Below, one piece after another: positions 1-8,228 of a DNA stretch of 43,299 nucleotides. The notes under the pieces were generated by a model that saw nothing but the letters and a program-made list of their open reading frames with translations, was not told the origin of the DNA and searched no databases. The first letter of the stretch is position 1. Each line of letters starts with the position of its first letter. A program made the translations under genes and the position numbers. The stretch comes from Peteryoungia desertarenae (GTDB lineage: Bacteria > Pseudomonadota > Alphaproteobacteria > Rhizobiales > Rhizobiaceae). The stretch is from positions 1 through 43,299 of the forward strand of contig NZ_CP058352.1 in assembly GCF_005860795.2 (NCBI RefSeq), given 5' to 3'.

Positions 1-698
1 GAAAGTTTCTCCAGCAGTATATGACTCTCACAAAGTGCGATCTATATTTTGCCGATAAGGCCGTTCTCGTAGAAGGGGCGACGGAGCGAATCCTCATGCC
101 CCGCATTATCAAGCTCATTGATGGCGGTGACCTACTGCCGCCAGAGAGTAAGCTCGGTCGCCAATATGTCACCATCATCGAAGCTGGTGGAGCGCATGCG
201 CAGGTATTCTACCCGCTAATTGAGTTCTTAGAACTGAAAACGCTGGTTATTGCTGATTTAGATGCCGTGAAGTTGGTCGAATCAAAGTGGAGGAAGTGCC
301 CCTGCGTGGAAGGCGAACGCACATCAAACTCGGCGCTTAAGACGTGGTTTAACGATAAAGAGATCTCCATTGAGGCATTGATCGCCAAAGAGACTGCGGA
401 CAAGACCAAACGATTCTGCCGCATCGCTTACCAGATCCCCGAGGAGGGCTCAACGCACTGTGCGAGGAGCTACGAGGACGCCCTAGTCCTCGCAAACCTG
501 TCTGACTTCGGAATCCCCAACGACGCTGATGCGGCCAAAAGAGCTTGGGAGGTCGCGCAGGATTTCAGGAAGTCTGAGGAGGCTATCAAGTACGCAATCC
601 GGGAGCAAAGCTGGAACGTCCCCAAATATATCGAAGAAGGACTCGCTTGGCTGGCCAAACCACCTCCGACCATCTTTTCGGAAGGCGAAATGGCATGA
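1..698 (+). CDS. gajA: Gabija GajA-like OLD-family nuclease, C-terminal TOPRIM part (begins at 41973)
   Basis: This is the TOPRIM nuclease half of the gene that leaves the right end of the window; bases 1-2 complete the codon begun at 43299. The first in-frame ATG (21) lies inside a typical OLD linker just before the TOPRIM core, so it is not a real start. The TOPRIM glutamate sits in VLVEGATE (E467 of the joined protein) and the acidic pair in VIADLDA (D528, D530); these bind the metal ions for DNA cleavage in OLD nucleases. The stop TGA (696-698) overlaps the ATG of the helicase gene (695), an ATGA overlap that implies translational coupling. The two halves read as one unbroken protein, which is the main evidence that the replicon is circular. 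Confidence 0.9.
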   Translation, partial: KFLQQYMTLTKCDLYFADKAVLVEGATERILMPRIIKLIDGGDLLPPESKLGRQYVTIIEAGGAHAQVFYPLIEFLELKTLVIADLDAVKLVESKWRKCPCVEGERTSNSALKTWFNDKEISIEALIAKETADKTKRFCRIAYQIPEEGSTHCARSYEDALVLANLSDFGIPNDADAAKRAWEVAQDFRKSEEAIKYAIREQSWNVPKYIEEGLAWLAKPPPTIFSEGEMA

Positions 699-2431
699 CG
701 ACAGAAGCACCATCACCGGCAGTTATTGCAGCTCAAGATGCTCAAGACCGCCTTGAAAAGTGTCTTGGATTGGGTAAAAACTTCAGGCTTGAAGCTGGAG
801 CAGGCGCGGGCAAGACCTATTCCCTCGTAGCCGCGCTTAAAAGGCTTGTTACTGAACGTGGTGCGGCCCTAATGCAAGCTGGCCAGCAGATTGCCTGCAT
901 CACCTACACAGAAGTTGCTCGCAACGAGATCGCGCAGGAGATCGAGGAACACCCAGCGATCCTCGTAAACACCATTCACGGCTTTGGATGGTCGTTCATA
1001 TCTCGCTTCCAGAAACAGCTTAGGGCCCTGGTAGCAGCGCAAGATTCGCGACAGGAAGCGATTACCGCTGCAGGCGGCATTCACAATCAGATCGTCGAAT
1101 ACAACCTCGGTTTTTTCGACATTGATAGTAAGCGGATCACGCTACAACATGACGACGTGCCCCGTTTTCTCGCTAGTTTGTTGGCGAATGCGAAGTTCCA
1201 GCGCATTTTTCAGAGCCTTTATCCAATTGTGTTTATCGACGAGTACCAGGATACTGATCCACTCGTGATGAGCGCGCTCGCAGAAAACTTCTTCGTAACT
1301 GGCACTGGACCTGTTATCGGCCTTTTTGGCGACCACTGGCAAACGATTTATCGCAAGGACTACCAGCTCGCCGATTTTGCCAATGTCGAGGGTATCGACA
1401 AGGGTTCAAACTTCCGCTCGGTCGCTGCAATTGTTGATGTGCTCAACCGTCTTCGCCCGGAGCTCACCCAAAGTGTCCATGACGAAGCCACGAAAGGCGA
1501 GGCTCGTTTCTTCCACTGCAACGCCTACGCCGGAGCACGTACGGATTCTGTGCATGCCAAGCGAGAACTGCCGCCAGAGATCTCTGTTAAGTTCATCGAG
1601 AGTCTGAAGAACACGCTTATCGCTGACGGTTGGGATCTAGACCCTAGGCGGACCAAAATCCTGATACTAACCCATAACGCCATCGCCGCAGAACGCGGCT
1701 ACCCTAATCTCGCGGACATATTTGACCGCAAAGAATCGTTTGTAAAGAAAGAGGATGCTACAATTGCGTTTCTCGCCGACACAGTAGAGCCGGTCTGTAA
1801 CGCGTATGCGGTCGGCAATTTCGGAGAGATGTTCCGCCTCCTTGGCGGCATTCCGACAATCAGGCGGCCAGCAGATAAGACGGAATTGCGCTCTCAGATG
1901 GACAAACTCATCGAGCTGCGAAAGAGCGGCACGATCGGTGAGGTGCTGGATTACCTAAAGCAGATCAAACGACCGCGTCTTACCGACAGAGTTGCAAGTC
2001 GCGAAGAGGAAATAGCTGCTCTCGGACCTGATGAGACCGAAGAGGAATCCAACTCGCTCAAGCGCCATCGAAAGCTCCGGAACGTCCACTACAAGGAGAT
2101 CGTCGCGCTTGTCGAGTTCATTAACGGCTTCACACCGTTCGCCACACAACATAGCGTTAAAGGAGCGGAGTTCGAGAATGTCCTAGTGATTCTGAGCGGC
2201 GGCTGGAACCACTATAACTGGCCAAAGTACCTTGAGCTTCGGCATACTGGGATAATTCCTGCGAAGGATCAAGGCGGTTACTACCGTGCCCGAAACCTTT
2301 TTTATGTTGCAATCTCCCGACCGAAAAAGCGGCTCGCAGTTCTTGCTACGCAGGAGCTTAGCGCAACTGCACTGGCATCGGCGGTCGATCTGTTCGGCAG
2401 TGAGCATGTTCACGCACTTCCTATTCCGTAA
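695..2431 (+). CDS. gajB: Gabija GajB-like UvrD/Rep-family helicase
   Basis: This 578-residue superfamily 1 helicase starts at ATG 695, which overlaps the gajA stop; a start 48 bases upstream would only add codons lying inside gajA. Its motifs are all intact: Walker A GAGAGKT (about 35-41), motif Ia around ITYTEVARNE, motif II DEYQD (about 182-186), motif III GDHWQTIY (about 212), motif V HSVKGAEFENV (about 485) and motif VI YVAISRPKKR (about 537). GajB partners of OLD nucleases share this UvrD-like layout and are required for Gabija anti-phage defence. It is the last gene of the defence run, and a strong terminator lies 55 bases past its stop. UvrD-type helicases also act in repair, but tight coupling to an OLD nuclease favours defence. 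Confidence 0.9.
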   Translation: MTTEAPSPAVIAAQDAQDRLEKCLGLGKNFRLEAGAGAGKTYSLVAALKRLVTERGAALMQAGQQIACITYTEVARNEIAQEIEEHPAILVNTIHGFGWSFISRFQKQLRALVAAQDSRQEAITAAGGIHNQIVEYNLGFFDIDSKRITLQHDDVPRFLASLLANAKFQRIFQSLYPIVFIDEYQDTDPLVMSALAENFFVTGTGPVIGLFGDHWQTIYRKDYQLADFANVEGIDKGSNFRSVAAIVDVLNRLRPELTQSVHDEATKGEARFFHCNAYAGARTDSVHAKRELPPEISVKFIESLKNTLIADGWDLDPRRTKILILTHNAIAAERGYPNLADIFDRKESFVKKEDATIAFLADTVEPVCNAYAVGNFGEMFRLLGGIPTIRRPADKTELRSQMDKLIELRKSGTIGEVLDYLKQIKRPRLTDRVASREEEIAALGPDETEEESNSLKRHRKLRNVHYKEIVALVEFINGFTPFATQHSVKGAEFENVLVILSGGWNHYNWPKYLELRHTGIIPAKDQGGYYRARNLFYVAISRPKKRLAVLATQELSATALASAVDLFGSEHVHALPIP

Positions 2432-2486
2432 CAGGGTGAGTAAACAAAACGACCGTTTTCCGTACACTCTCCCCTGCCCTGCGTTC

Positions 2487-2512
2487 AGCCCGCCAATTCG
2501 GCGGGCTTTTTG
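2487..2512 (+). terminator. Rho-independent terminator after gajB
   Basis: A perfect 8-bp stem, AGCCCGCC pairing with GGCGGGCT around an AATTC loop, is followed by TTTTGT. It closes the defence island transcript and insulates the recombinase gene behind it. Confidence 0.9.
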
Positions 2513-2537
2513 TAAGGAAAATATGTCAGGATTTCTA

Positions 2538-2566
2538 TTGACCGGAAAAGGCTATGGGCGCACTAT
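2538..2566 (+). promoter_or_regulatory. Promoter of the serine recombinase, probably giving a leaderless mRNA
   Basis: TTGACC (2538-2543), a 17-base spacer and CACTAT (2561-2566) look like sigma-70 -35 and -10 boxes. The ATG of the recombinase is at 2573, only seven bases past the -10 box and with no ribosome site before it, so transcription should begin at or next to the start codon. Confidence 0.6.
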
Positions 2567-2572
2567 CCTTAC

Positions 2573-3154
2573 ATGAAGATAGGATATGCACGCGTCTCGA
2601 CCGCCGACCAGAATCTCGACATGCAGCGGGACGCCCTTACCCGTGCCGGATGCGAGAAGATCTTCGAGGAGAAGAAGTCCGGCAAGGCGGGCAGCAAGCG
2701 CCCCGAGCTTGAGGCCGCCCTCGCGTACCTGCGACCCGAGGACGTGCTGGTGGTCTGGAAGCTTGACCGGCTTGGCCGTTCTCTGGTCGAAATGATGCGC
2801 ACGATCGACAAGCTGCGCGCCGACGGCATCAAGTTCCGCAGCCTGACCGAGGAGCTGGACAGCGAGAGCGCCCAGGGCCGGTTCTTCCTGCAGATTCACG
2901 GGGCCATGGCGGAATACTTTCTGGATCTGAACCGCGAGCGGACCATGGAGGGCCTGAAAGCCGCCCTCGCCCGTGGCCGCAAGGGTGGCCGCAGGCCAAA
3001 GCTGACCGAGGACGACAAGAAGGCTGCACGGGCCATGCTCGCAGCCGGTGATATCTCGATTGCCGAGATTGCCCGGCGGCTGGGGATCAGTCGTGTGACG
3101 TTCTATGATTATTTCCCGCAGGCGCGGGCACGGGCGCAGGAGGGCAAGCTGTGA
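2573..3154 (+). CDS. Serine recombinase, resolvase/invertase family
   Basis: This 193-residue protein has the full layout of small serine recombinases such as Tn3 resolvase and Hin/Gin. The catalytic serine is S9 in YARVSTADQ, the conserved arginines lie in KLDRLGRSL, the long E helix follows, and a helix-turn-helix (ISIAEIARRLGISRVTF) ends the protein. It cuts and rejoins DNA through a phosphoserine link. On a plasmid it could resolve multimers, or rearrange the adjacent repeated fibre/WGR segments. Its stop overlaps the GTG start of a WGR-domain gene. A broken copy of its C-terminal part lies at 7843-7972 in front of a second WGR gene. The start is fixed by the canonical MKIGYARVST beginning, although no ribosome site is visible. 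Confidence 0.93.
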   Translation: MKIGYARVSTADQNLDMQRDALTRAGCEKIFEEKKSGKAGSKRPELEAALAYLRPEDVLVVWKLDRLGRSLVEMMRTIDKLRADGIKFRSLTEELDSESAQGRFFLQIHGAMAEYFLDLNRERTMEGLKAALARGRKGGRRPKLTEDDKKAARAMLAAGDISIAEIARRLGISRVTFYDYFPQARARAQEGKL

Positions 3155-3405
3155 GCGACGTCTATCTCACCCGCATCGATGCCAGCCGGAACATGGCCCG
3201 CTACTACCGGATGACCGTCCAGCCCACCCTGTTCGGGGAATGGGCCTTGGTGCGCGAATGGGGCCGGATTGGCCGTGGCGGGCAGGTCAAGACCATCACC
3301 TGCCCTTCCGAAAGCGAAGCTGCTTCCTCACTCGCTACCCTTAGCCACCAAAAAACCCGGCGTGGCTATCAGGCCGTGGCACTGCAATCTCCGGTCTCGG
3401 GCTGA
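3151..3405 (+). CDS. WGR-domain protein, copy 1
   Basis: This 84-residue protein is almost entirely one WGR domain, named for the Trp-Gly-Arg in EWGRIGRGGQ. WGR domains occur in PARP enzymes and in bacterial MolR-like proteins and are thought to touch nucleic acid; short stand-alone versions are common on alphaproteobacterial plasmids and have no assigned role. It starts at GTG 3151, overlapping the recombinase stop, so the two are translated together. Copy 2 at 7969 is nearly identical through residue 75 but has another C-terminal tail, so the end of one of them was replaced during a rearrangement. Confidence 0.85.
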   Translation: MSDVYLTRIDASRNMARYYRMTVQPTLFGEWALVREWGRIGRGGQVKTITCPSESEAASSLATLSHQKTRRGYQAVALQSPVSG

Positions 3406-3577
3406 CGCCCATCTGCTCCTGTTCGGTCTGAGGGAAAGGGTGCGGTATGCCCGACCCCTTGCCCGTATCCATCCCCTGCCCGCTCCTTCGCTACGCTCCC
3501 GTGTTGGGGAGGCCAGCGCTCAAAGTGGCCGTGCCTTTTCTCCGCGTCCCTCCGGACCAATCAACAGGAGAAACGAC

Positions 3578-3856
3578 ATGAACATCATCACCGAAGACAC
3601 CTTCATCGAGCAGTTTCAGCCGCAGGTGAACCATCATTCCCCAAGCGCGCGTTGCTGCCTTTTTCAAGCATTTGGCGCTGACTTGAAAGCCGTCACAGCT
3701 GTCAAGCCGGCGCATGTATGGACATTGATCGAGGCCGATGGCGCGATGTATCTTGTCAGCGGACTCCGCTTCAGTAACCAGCGCGCCTACGTCCTGACCT
3801 CACAGCCGGTTCCGCTCGGTGAAGAGTATTCCGTGATATTGGGCGGCGTTGATTGA
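3578..3856 (+). CDS. Hypothetical 92-residue protein
   Basis: I do not recognise this protein. ATG 3578 has a good ribosome site (CAGGAG, 8 bases before) and is preceded by 172 bases of GC-rich leader without a gene. The product has no signal peptide or membrane segment; the C-terminal half alternates hydrophobic and polar residues (HVWTLIEADGAMYLVSGLRF), suggesting a small beta-rich fold. It ends 28 bases from the stop of the convergent fibre gene. The long leader and SD arrangement resemble those of the DUF3768 and ardC genes on this plasmid, which supports its being a real accessory gene. Confidence 0.6.
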   Translation: MNIITEDTFIEQFQPQVNHHSPSARCCLFQAFGADLKAVTAVKPAHVWTLIEADGAMYLVSGLRFSNQRAYVLTSQPVPLGEEYSVILGGVD

Positions 3857-3884
3857 CCGAAGTTCTGTGCCGCCAGAAAGCCGG

Positions 3885-6800
3885 TTAAAGCCGGCACTGC
3901 CGCAGGAAGCCGTTTATCAGAGCGACGGTACCCACCTTGTCCGGCGTACAGGCTTCCATGGGCACCTCGCGGTAACGCATGGTGCCGCTGACAATGATCG
4001 TGCCACTGGCAGCGTCGGCGATGAGCGCCTGCGTGCCGGAGGTGACACGGTCGCCACTCGCGCTGCCCGTAATCGCCACACCGTTCACCGTCAGCGCGGT
4101 GGCGGATATGTTGGTGGCCGTCAGGCGGCTGTTGGCATTGTCCCACGTCAGGCCCGCCGAGGCATCGAAACTGCCGCCGGTGTTGTACTGGATTTGGCCG
4201 GTGGAGCCGCCTGCGCTGGTGCTGCCGCCTGAGAGCGGGTTGTTCCAGCCGTTGGAGGTGCCGTTGAACTGGCAGTAGGTGACGGCGACGTTTTTGGGGC
4301 GGGTTTCGGCGCCCCCTGTGGCTTGAGTGTTATAAAATCCAGTGCTTGATGCATTATTGCTATCAACCAAACCATATGCGCCAAAAGTGCCTGCAGGAAT
4401 ACCAAAGCTGTGTGAGTGGCTTCTCAACTCATCCGCCTGTACCGCCCCCGGCGCCCGTGTCCCATCGGGGTCATTCCCCGCGCCGTTATCAATCCCGCGC
4501 AGGAAGCGGCCACGGGCGGGGGTGTACTCGCTCCAGCCGGTGGGGCAGGTTGTGCTGGCAAAGGCGCTGATGGTACCGGCGGGGATACCGACACCCATGA
4601 CCTGCCAGCCGGAGCCGGTGCAGAGTTCCAGCGCAGTGTTGCTGCTGTTGTAGCGCAACGTTCCAGCGTTGGTGCTGGTGCAGGCCGTGATCGTGGTGCT
4701 GCTGGCTATTTGCACGGCGGTGGTGGAAATGGCGGTGGACGACACCTGTGCGGCGGCAACATTGGGCAGGTAGCTTTGGGCGCTACCGAGGTAGCCCCAT
4801 GTGGTGCCGTTGGTGGACAGGCTGACGATGGCCGTGGCGCTGTTGGCGGTAACGGCAAGGGTGCCGGAGGTCAGGCGGTCGCCTAATGCTCCGCCCCCTG
4901 CCCCGCTGTTGCCGATGAAGTTGAAGGCTCGGCCTTCGGCGTAGAGTTGGGAGATGGATTTGCCATCACAGTTTGTGGAACCGAGATATGTCGGCTGGGT
5001 TGAGCTGAACGAACCGGTGGAGCTTGATGATGCGAACCCAATTTGGAAATGTTGTGTAGATTCAATGATGCGGAAGATGCCTTCGCCAATGTAATGGTAG
5101 ATGTAAGATTGGCCAGCTCCAGAGCCACTTGCCGTAGTACAGAAAAGAGCATCCGGCCAACCGGGCACCATGCTGGTCGTTCCCGAAATCACCGTGGTGG
5201 CGCTAGGGGTAGCGTTGACCCAGCTGGTGCCGTTGTAGGTGAGGACTTGGCCGGTGGCGGGGGAGGCAAGGGCGACATCCGAGAGCCCGCCGAGGTCGGA
5301 TGCACCGCCGCCGGAACCACTCCCGCCAACCGCATTGATGAGTGCGCCTTGGAAGTAGGTCCAGCCACCATTTCCGTGAACGAGGGTACCACCCTCATTG
5401 TAGACGAAGGCCTCGACATAGTCGGTGGTGCCGTTCATCTGCACGATTCCATTGACCATTCCGAATGAAGCATCAGCCGTCGTATGCCCGACAAACAGGC
5501 CCGATCCATTCTTGTTAATACTTACTTGGCAAGCGGTCGAGCTGCCTTCGTAGCAGTACGCCGAGGCCGAAAAATAATAGATGCCCGGCACCGTAGGAGT
5601 GAAACGGCTCGTGGTGGTATCAAAGTTATTGTTGGTATCAAAAACTTCGGTGCTCCACGTCAGTTTTGTGTGGGTATTGGCGGTGACTGTTTGGTTGACA
5701 CCGTTCTTGTGAACACTGAAGGCAACCTGAGAGCCGGAAATCAAAGAGGACGCAGATACCGCGTTCCAACGCGCGCCATCGTACTGGAGAACGCTGCCGA
5801 GAGTGGCGTTGGTGGTGCTGACATCGGTAAGGCCAGATAGGGCGCTGGCGGCGGTGCCGGAGCCGCCACCGAAAAACTTTGCCTGTCCGCCTGTGCGAAG
5901 CGCGGCCAACGACGCATTATTGCATGTCGTGGAGGTGATATTCCCATCGCCACCGAACTGGATAAAGTTACCGTCTGTTTCGCTGAAATCTAAAAGGTAG
6001 CGAGCAGCGCCTATTTGCAGAACATATCGCACGGTTGTCTGGTAATCCGGCTCGTCTAGCCACCATGTGTAAGTGTTTCCTGAAAAGTTGCCGCTTGTGA
6101 CTTGGCAGACAAGCGCGTCTGGGAATCCTTCACGCAGTGCGCCTACTGTGCTGGTAGACCCGCTAACCGAGCTTCCGAACGAACTCACAGGAATGCCGTT
6201 GATGGTGGTAGCGCTGATGTTGGTGGCCGATACGCTGTTGGCAGCCAGATTGGGCAGGTAGCTTTGGCTGCTGCCGAGGTAGCCCCATGTGGTGCCGTTG
6301 GTGGTGAGGCTGACGATAGCGGTGGCGCTGTTGGCGGTGACGGCGAGGGTGCCGGAGGTGAGGCGGTCGCCAAGGGCTCCGCCCCCTGCCCCGCTGTTGC
6401 CGATGAAGTTGAAGGCTTTGCCTGCTGAGTACAGTTGGCTTATGGATTGGCCTTCACAGTCGGTGGTGTCGGTTTGAGATCCAGATGCCCATTTTGAAAC
6501 ATAAGAACCAGCTGAATTGAATTGCAAGGTGTAAGTGACAGAGTCCGAAGCCCATGCATAGTTAACATTGTTCGTGCCAGCTTCCTTGTAGAATTGCCAA
6601 AATACATTTTGTCTGCCGGTTGGTGCGGGCGTGCCGCCTGTGTCGGTACACAGCAAGGCGTCTGGCCAGCCGGGTAGCATAGACGTCGTTCCCGAAATCA
6701 CCGTGGTCGTGCTGGGCGTAGCATTGACCCAAGCGGTGCCGTTGTAGGTGAGGACTTGGCCGGTGGCGGGGGAGGCAAGGGAGACGTCGGTGAGGGCCGA

Positions 6801-7676
6801 GAGGGCGGTGACACCGGTGCCGGATATGAGGCCGTTGCCACTGGCGAGGAGGGAGCCGGAGAAGAAAACCTGATTGCTGTTGGCTAGGACGCTGGTAGCA
6901 GTCTGCCAGGTAAACAATTCCACATAATCGGTGGTACCGTTCATGTACACGATTGTTGAAACAGGGACGGTCTGATCCGTCGTCGCTGCCGTGTTGTTTC
7001 CCCCAGCCATGGCTAGGTTGGCACCGTTTTTGTAAATCGCCGTGTAGCAATAACCGCCAGATCCCTGAAAACAGATTGAGGACCCGACAAACAGATACGT
7101 GCCGGCGACGCTCGGCGTGAAGCGGCTCGTTGCGGTGTCAAAGTTGCCGTATGTGTCGAAGTCTTCGCCCGAGAACGTGAGCTTGGTCCATGTATTGGCG
7201 GAAATCGTTTGAACACTGCCGCCTTTGTTAGCTCTGAAAGCCGGAACATTCGTCGGTGAAGCACCCGAACCGAGCGCGCTGACCGCAATCCCATTAATCA
7301 TCGTGGCGCTGATGTTGGTGGCCGAGATGGCGTTACTGGCGAAGTTGGGCAGATAGCTGGCACCACTCCCCAGATAGCCCCACGTCGTCCCCGTTGTGGT
7401 CAGGCTGACGGAGTCCACCGTAAGCCCCGCCGTGGCATGGATGCGGCCCGTGGGGCTGATGGTGGGAGCAAAGCCAGGGCAGCCGATATCGCCGCGCGAG
7501 GATTCGCCAATGCAGATGCGGCTGTCAGAGACGCCGAGGGTCGCTGAAATGATCGCGATCTCGCCCCAGTTATTGGCGTGGGCGGGTGGGCTTATGGCCG
7601 CCAGTACGGCGAGGAGCCATGCCGCCGCGACACCCTTGAAGATGCGCGTGAGCGGGGGCTTGCCGAGCCAGATCAT
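3885..7676 (-). CDS. Giant secreted modular fibre protein 1 (C1q-like and tail-collar domains)
   Basis: This 1263-residue protein begins with a Sec signal peptide (about 1-34, ending PPAHA). Two C1q/TNF-like jelly-roll modules (about 144-278 and 655-790) show the hallmark FTPSVAGTYLF or FTPTVPGIYYF strand, a KNG turn and a C-terminal FFSGSLL-type strand. Three modules open with GWPDALLC or GFPDALVC. Repeats such as GTTWGYLGS and AISATNISAT link modules. Near 1010-1040 is a C-x-G-x-Y-x-C-x-W motif, then a phage tail-collar domain (GTISAFASTTCPTGWSEY to RPKNVAVTYCQFN). The end carries a paired-cysteine motif (CTPDKVGT to QCRL). No chaperone domain follows, unlike fibre 2. Such parts build trimeric fibres and bind ligands. 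The Sec signal says it is a secreted or surface protein, not a virion part. Its partner and export across the outer membrane are unknown. Confidence 0.85.
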   Translation of the reverse strand: MIWLGKPPLTRIFKGVAAAWLLAVLAAISPPAHANNWGEIAIISATLGVSDSRICIGESSRGDIGCPGFAPTISPTGRIHATAGLTVDSVSLTTTGTTWGYLGSGASYLPNFASNAISATNISATMINGIAVSALGSGASPTNVPAFRANKGGSVQTISANTWTKLTFSGEDFDTYGNFDTATSRFTPSVAGTYLFVGSSICFQGSGGYCYTAIYKNGANLAMAGGNNTAATTDQTVPVSTIVYMNGTTDYVELFTWQTATSVLANSNQVFFSGSLLASGNGLISGTGVTALSALTDVSLASPATGQVLTYNGTAWVNATPSTTTVISGTTSMLPGWPDALLCTDTGGTPAPTGRQNVFWQFYKEAGTNNVNYAWASDSVTYTLQFNSAGSYVSKWASGSQTDTTDCEGQSISQLYSAGKAFNFIGNSGAGGGALGDRLTSGTLAVTANSATAIVSLTTNGTTWGYLGSSQSYLPNLAANSVSATNISATTINGIPVSSFGSSVSGSTSTVGALREGFPDALVCQVTSGNFSGNTYTWWLDEPDYQTTVRYVLQIGAARYLLDFSETDGNFIQFGGDGNITSTTCNNASLAALRTGGQAKFFGGGSGTAASALSGLTDVSTTNATLGSVLQYDGARWNAVSASSLISGSQVAFSVHKNGVNQTVTANTHTKLTWSTEVFDTNNNFDTTTSRFTPTVPGIYYFSASAYCYEGSSTACQVSINKNGSGLFVGHTTADASFGMVNGIVQMNGTTDYVEAFVYNEGGTLVHGNGGWTYFQGALINAVGGSGSGGGASDLGGLSDVALASPATGQVLTYNGTSWVNATPSATTVISGTTSMVPGWPDALFCTTASGSGAGQSYIYHYIGEGIFRIIESTQHFQIGFASSSSTGSFSSTQPTYLGSTNCDGKSISQLYAEGRAFNFIGNSGAGGGALGDRLTSGTLAVTANSATAIVSLSTNGTTWGYLGSAQSYLPNVAAAQVSSTAISTTAVQIASSTTITACTSTNAGTLRYNSSNTALELCTGSGWQVMGVGIPAGTISAFASTTCPTGWSEYTPARGRFLRGIDNGAGNDPDGTRAPGAVQADELRSHSHSFGIPAGTFGAYGLVDSNNASSTGFYNTQATGGAETRPKNVAVTYCQFNGTSNGWNNPLSGGSTSAGGSTGQIQYNTGGSFDASAGLTWDNANSRLTATNISATALTVNGVAITGSASGDRVTSGTQALIADAASGTIIVSGTMRYREVPMEACTPDKVGTVALINGFLRQCRL

Positions 7677-7763
7677 GAACGAAGCCTACCCGCTGTGGCC
7701 GGTTTGCGCACCTGAATTGCCTCTTCCTTCAGCAAGATGCTGCCGGTTCGGTGAGAGTGGTGT

Positions 7764-7792
7764 GACTTTCCGGTGATGAGCCGAGACGATGC
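7764..7792. repeat. 29-bp direct repeat upstream of fibre 1 (other copy 12543-12571)
   Basis: These 29 bases (GACTTTCC to GACGATGC) are identical to 12543-12571. Each copy lies about 90 bases upstream of a minus-strand fibre operon start (7676 and 12453), so besides marking a duplication it may hold promoter or regulator-binding sequence. Confidence 0.85.
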
Positions 7793-7797
7793 ATGGC

Positions 7798-7842
7798 TCG
7801 GAAGATCCGTCCGCCCCTAAGCAGGCCCGCCGGGTGCTGACC
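7798..7842 (+). pseudogene. Remnant of a DUF3768 gene
   Basis: These bases match 12968-13012 near the 3' end of the intact DUF3768 gene with only a few changes. The match stops at GCTGACC, which is also where a recombinase remnant begins, so two genes were joined at a shared 7-base sequence. There is no start and no useful frame. Confidence 0.75.
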
Positions 7843-7972
7843 GAGGACGACAAGACAGCTGCACGGGCCATGTTGGCCGGCGGAGGTTATCCGGCGGCTA
7901 GGGATGAGTAGAGTCACGTTTTATGATTATCTCCCGCAGGCGCGGGTCAGATCTCAGAATGGAAAGCTGTGA
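7836..7972 (+). pseudogene. Remnant of the serine recombinase C-terminus
   Basis: This matches the 3' end of the recombinase gene (about 3001-3154): the GAGGACGACAAG stretch, the CACGGGCCATG stretch and the TATGATTAT to TGTGAGCGA end are kept. An internal deletion in the helix-turn-helix region breaks the frame. Its last bases keep the same GTGA overlap with a WGR gene that the intact copy has. Confidence 0.8.
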
Positions 7973-8226
7973 GCGATGTTTATCAGACTTGCCTTGATGC
8001 CAGCCGGAACATGGCCCGGTACGGTCGGCTGACCGCGCAGCCCACCCTGTTCGGGGAATGGGCCTTGGTGCGCGAATGGGGCCGGATTGGCCGTGGCGGG
8101 CAGGTCAAGACCATCACCTGCCCTTCCGAGAGCGAAGCCGCGTCCTCACTCGCTACCCTTAGCCGGCAAAAGACCCGACGTGGCTATCAAGCCGTGATAC
8201 TGGACGACGTTAAACAGCGGCTTTGA
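7969..8226 (+). CDS. WGR-domain protein, copy 2
   Basis: This 85-residue paralogue of the WGR protein at 3151 keeps the EWGRIGRGGQVKTITC core unchanged. It differs at a few early positions (QTCLDAS for LTRIDAS) and has its own tail, VILDDVKQRL. It starts at GTG 7969 in the recombinase remnant, so it has lost its upstream translation partner and may be poorly expressed. Its stop is two bases from the stop of the convergent fibre 2 gene. It may be intact only because the duplication is recent. Confidence 0.75.
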   Translation: MSDVYQTCLDASRNMARYGRLTAQPTLFGEWALVREWGRIGRGGQVKTITCPSESEAASSLATLSRQKTRRGYQAVILDDVKQRL

Positions 8227-8228
8227 GG

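Noticed and set aside
2573..8226. Hin/Gin-type invertible fibre segment
   Set aside because: Fibre genes and WGR copies are in direct orientation and I see no inverted crossover sites, so inversion is not supported; deletion remains possible.
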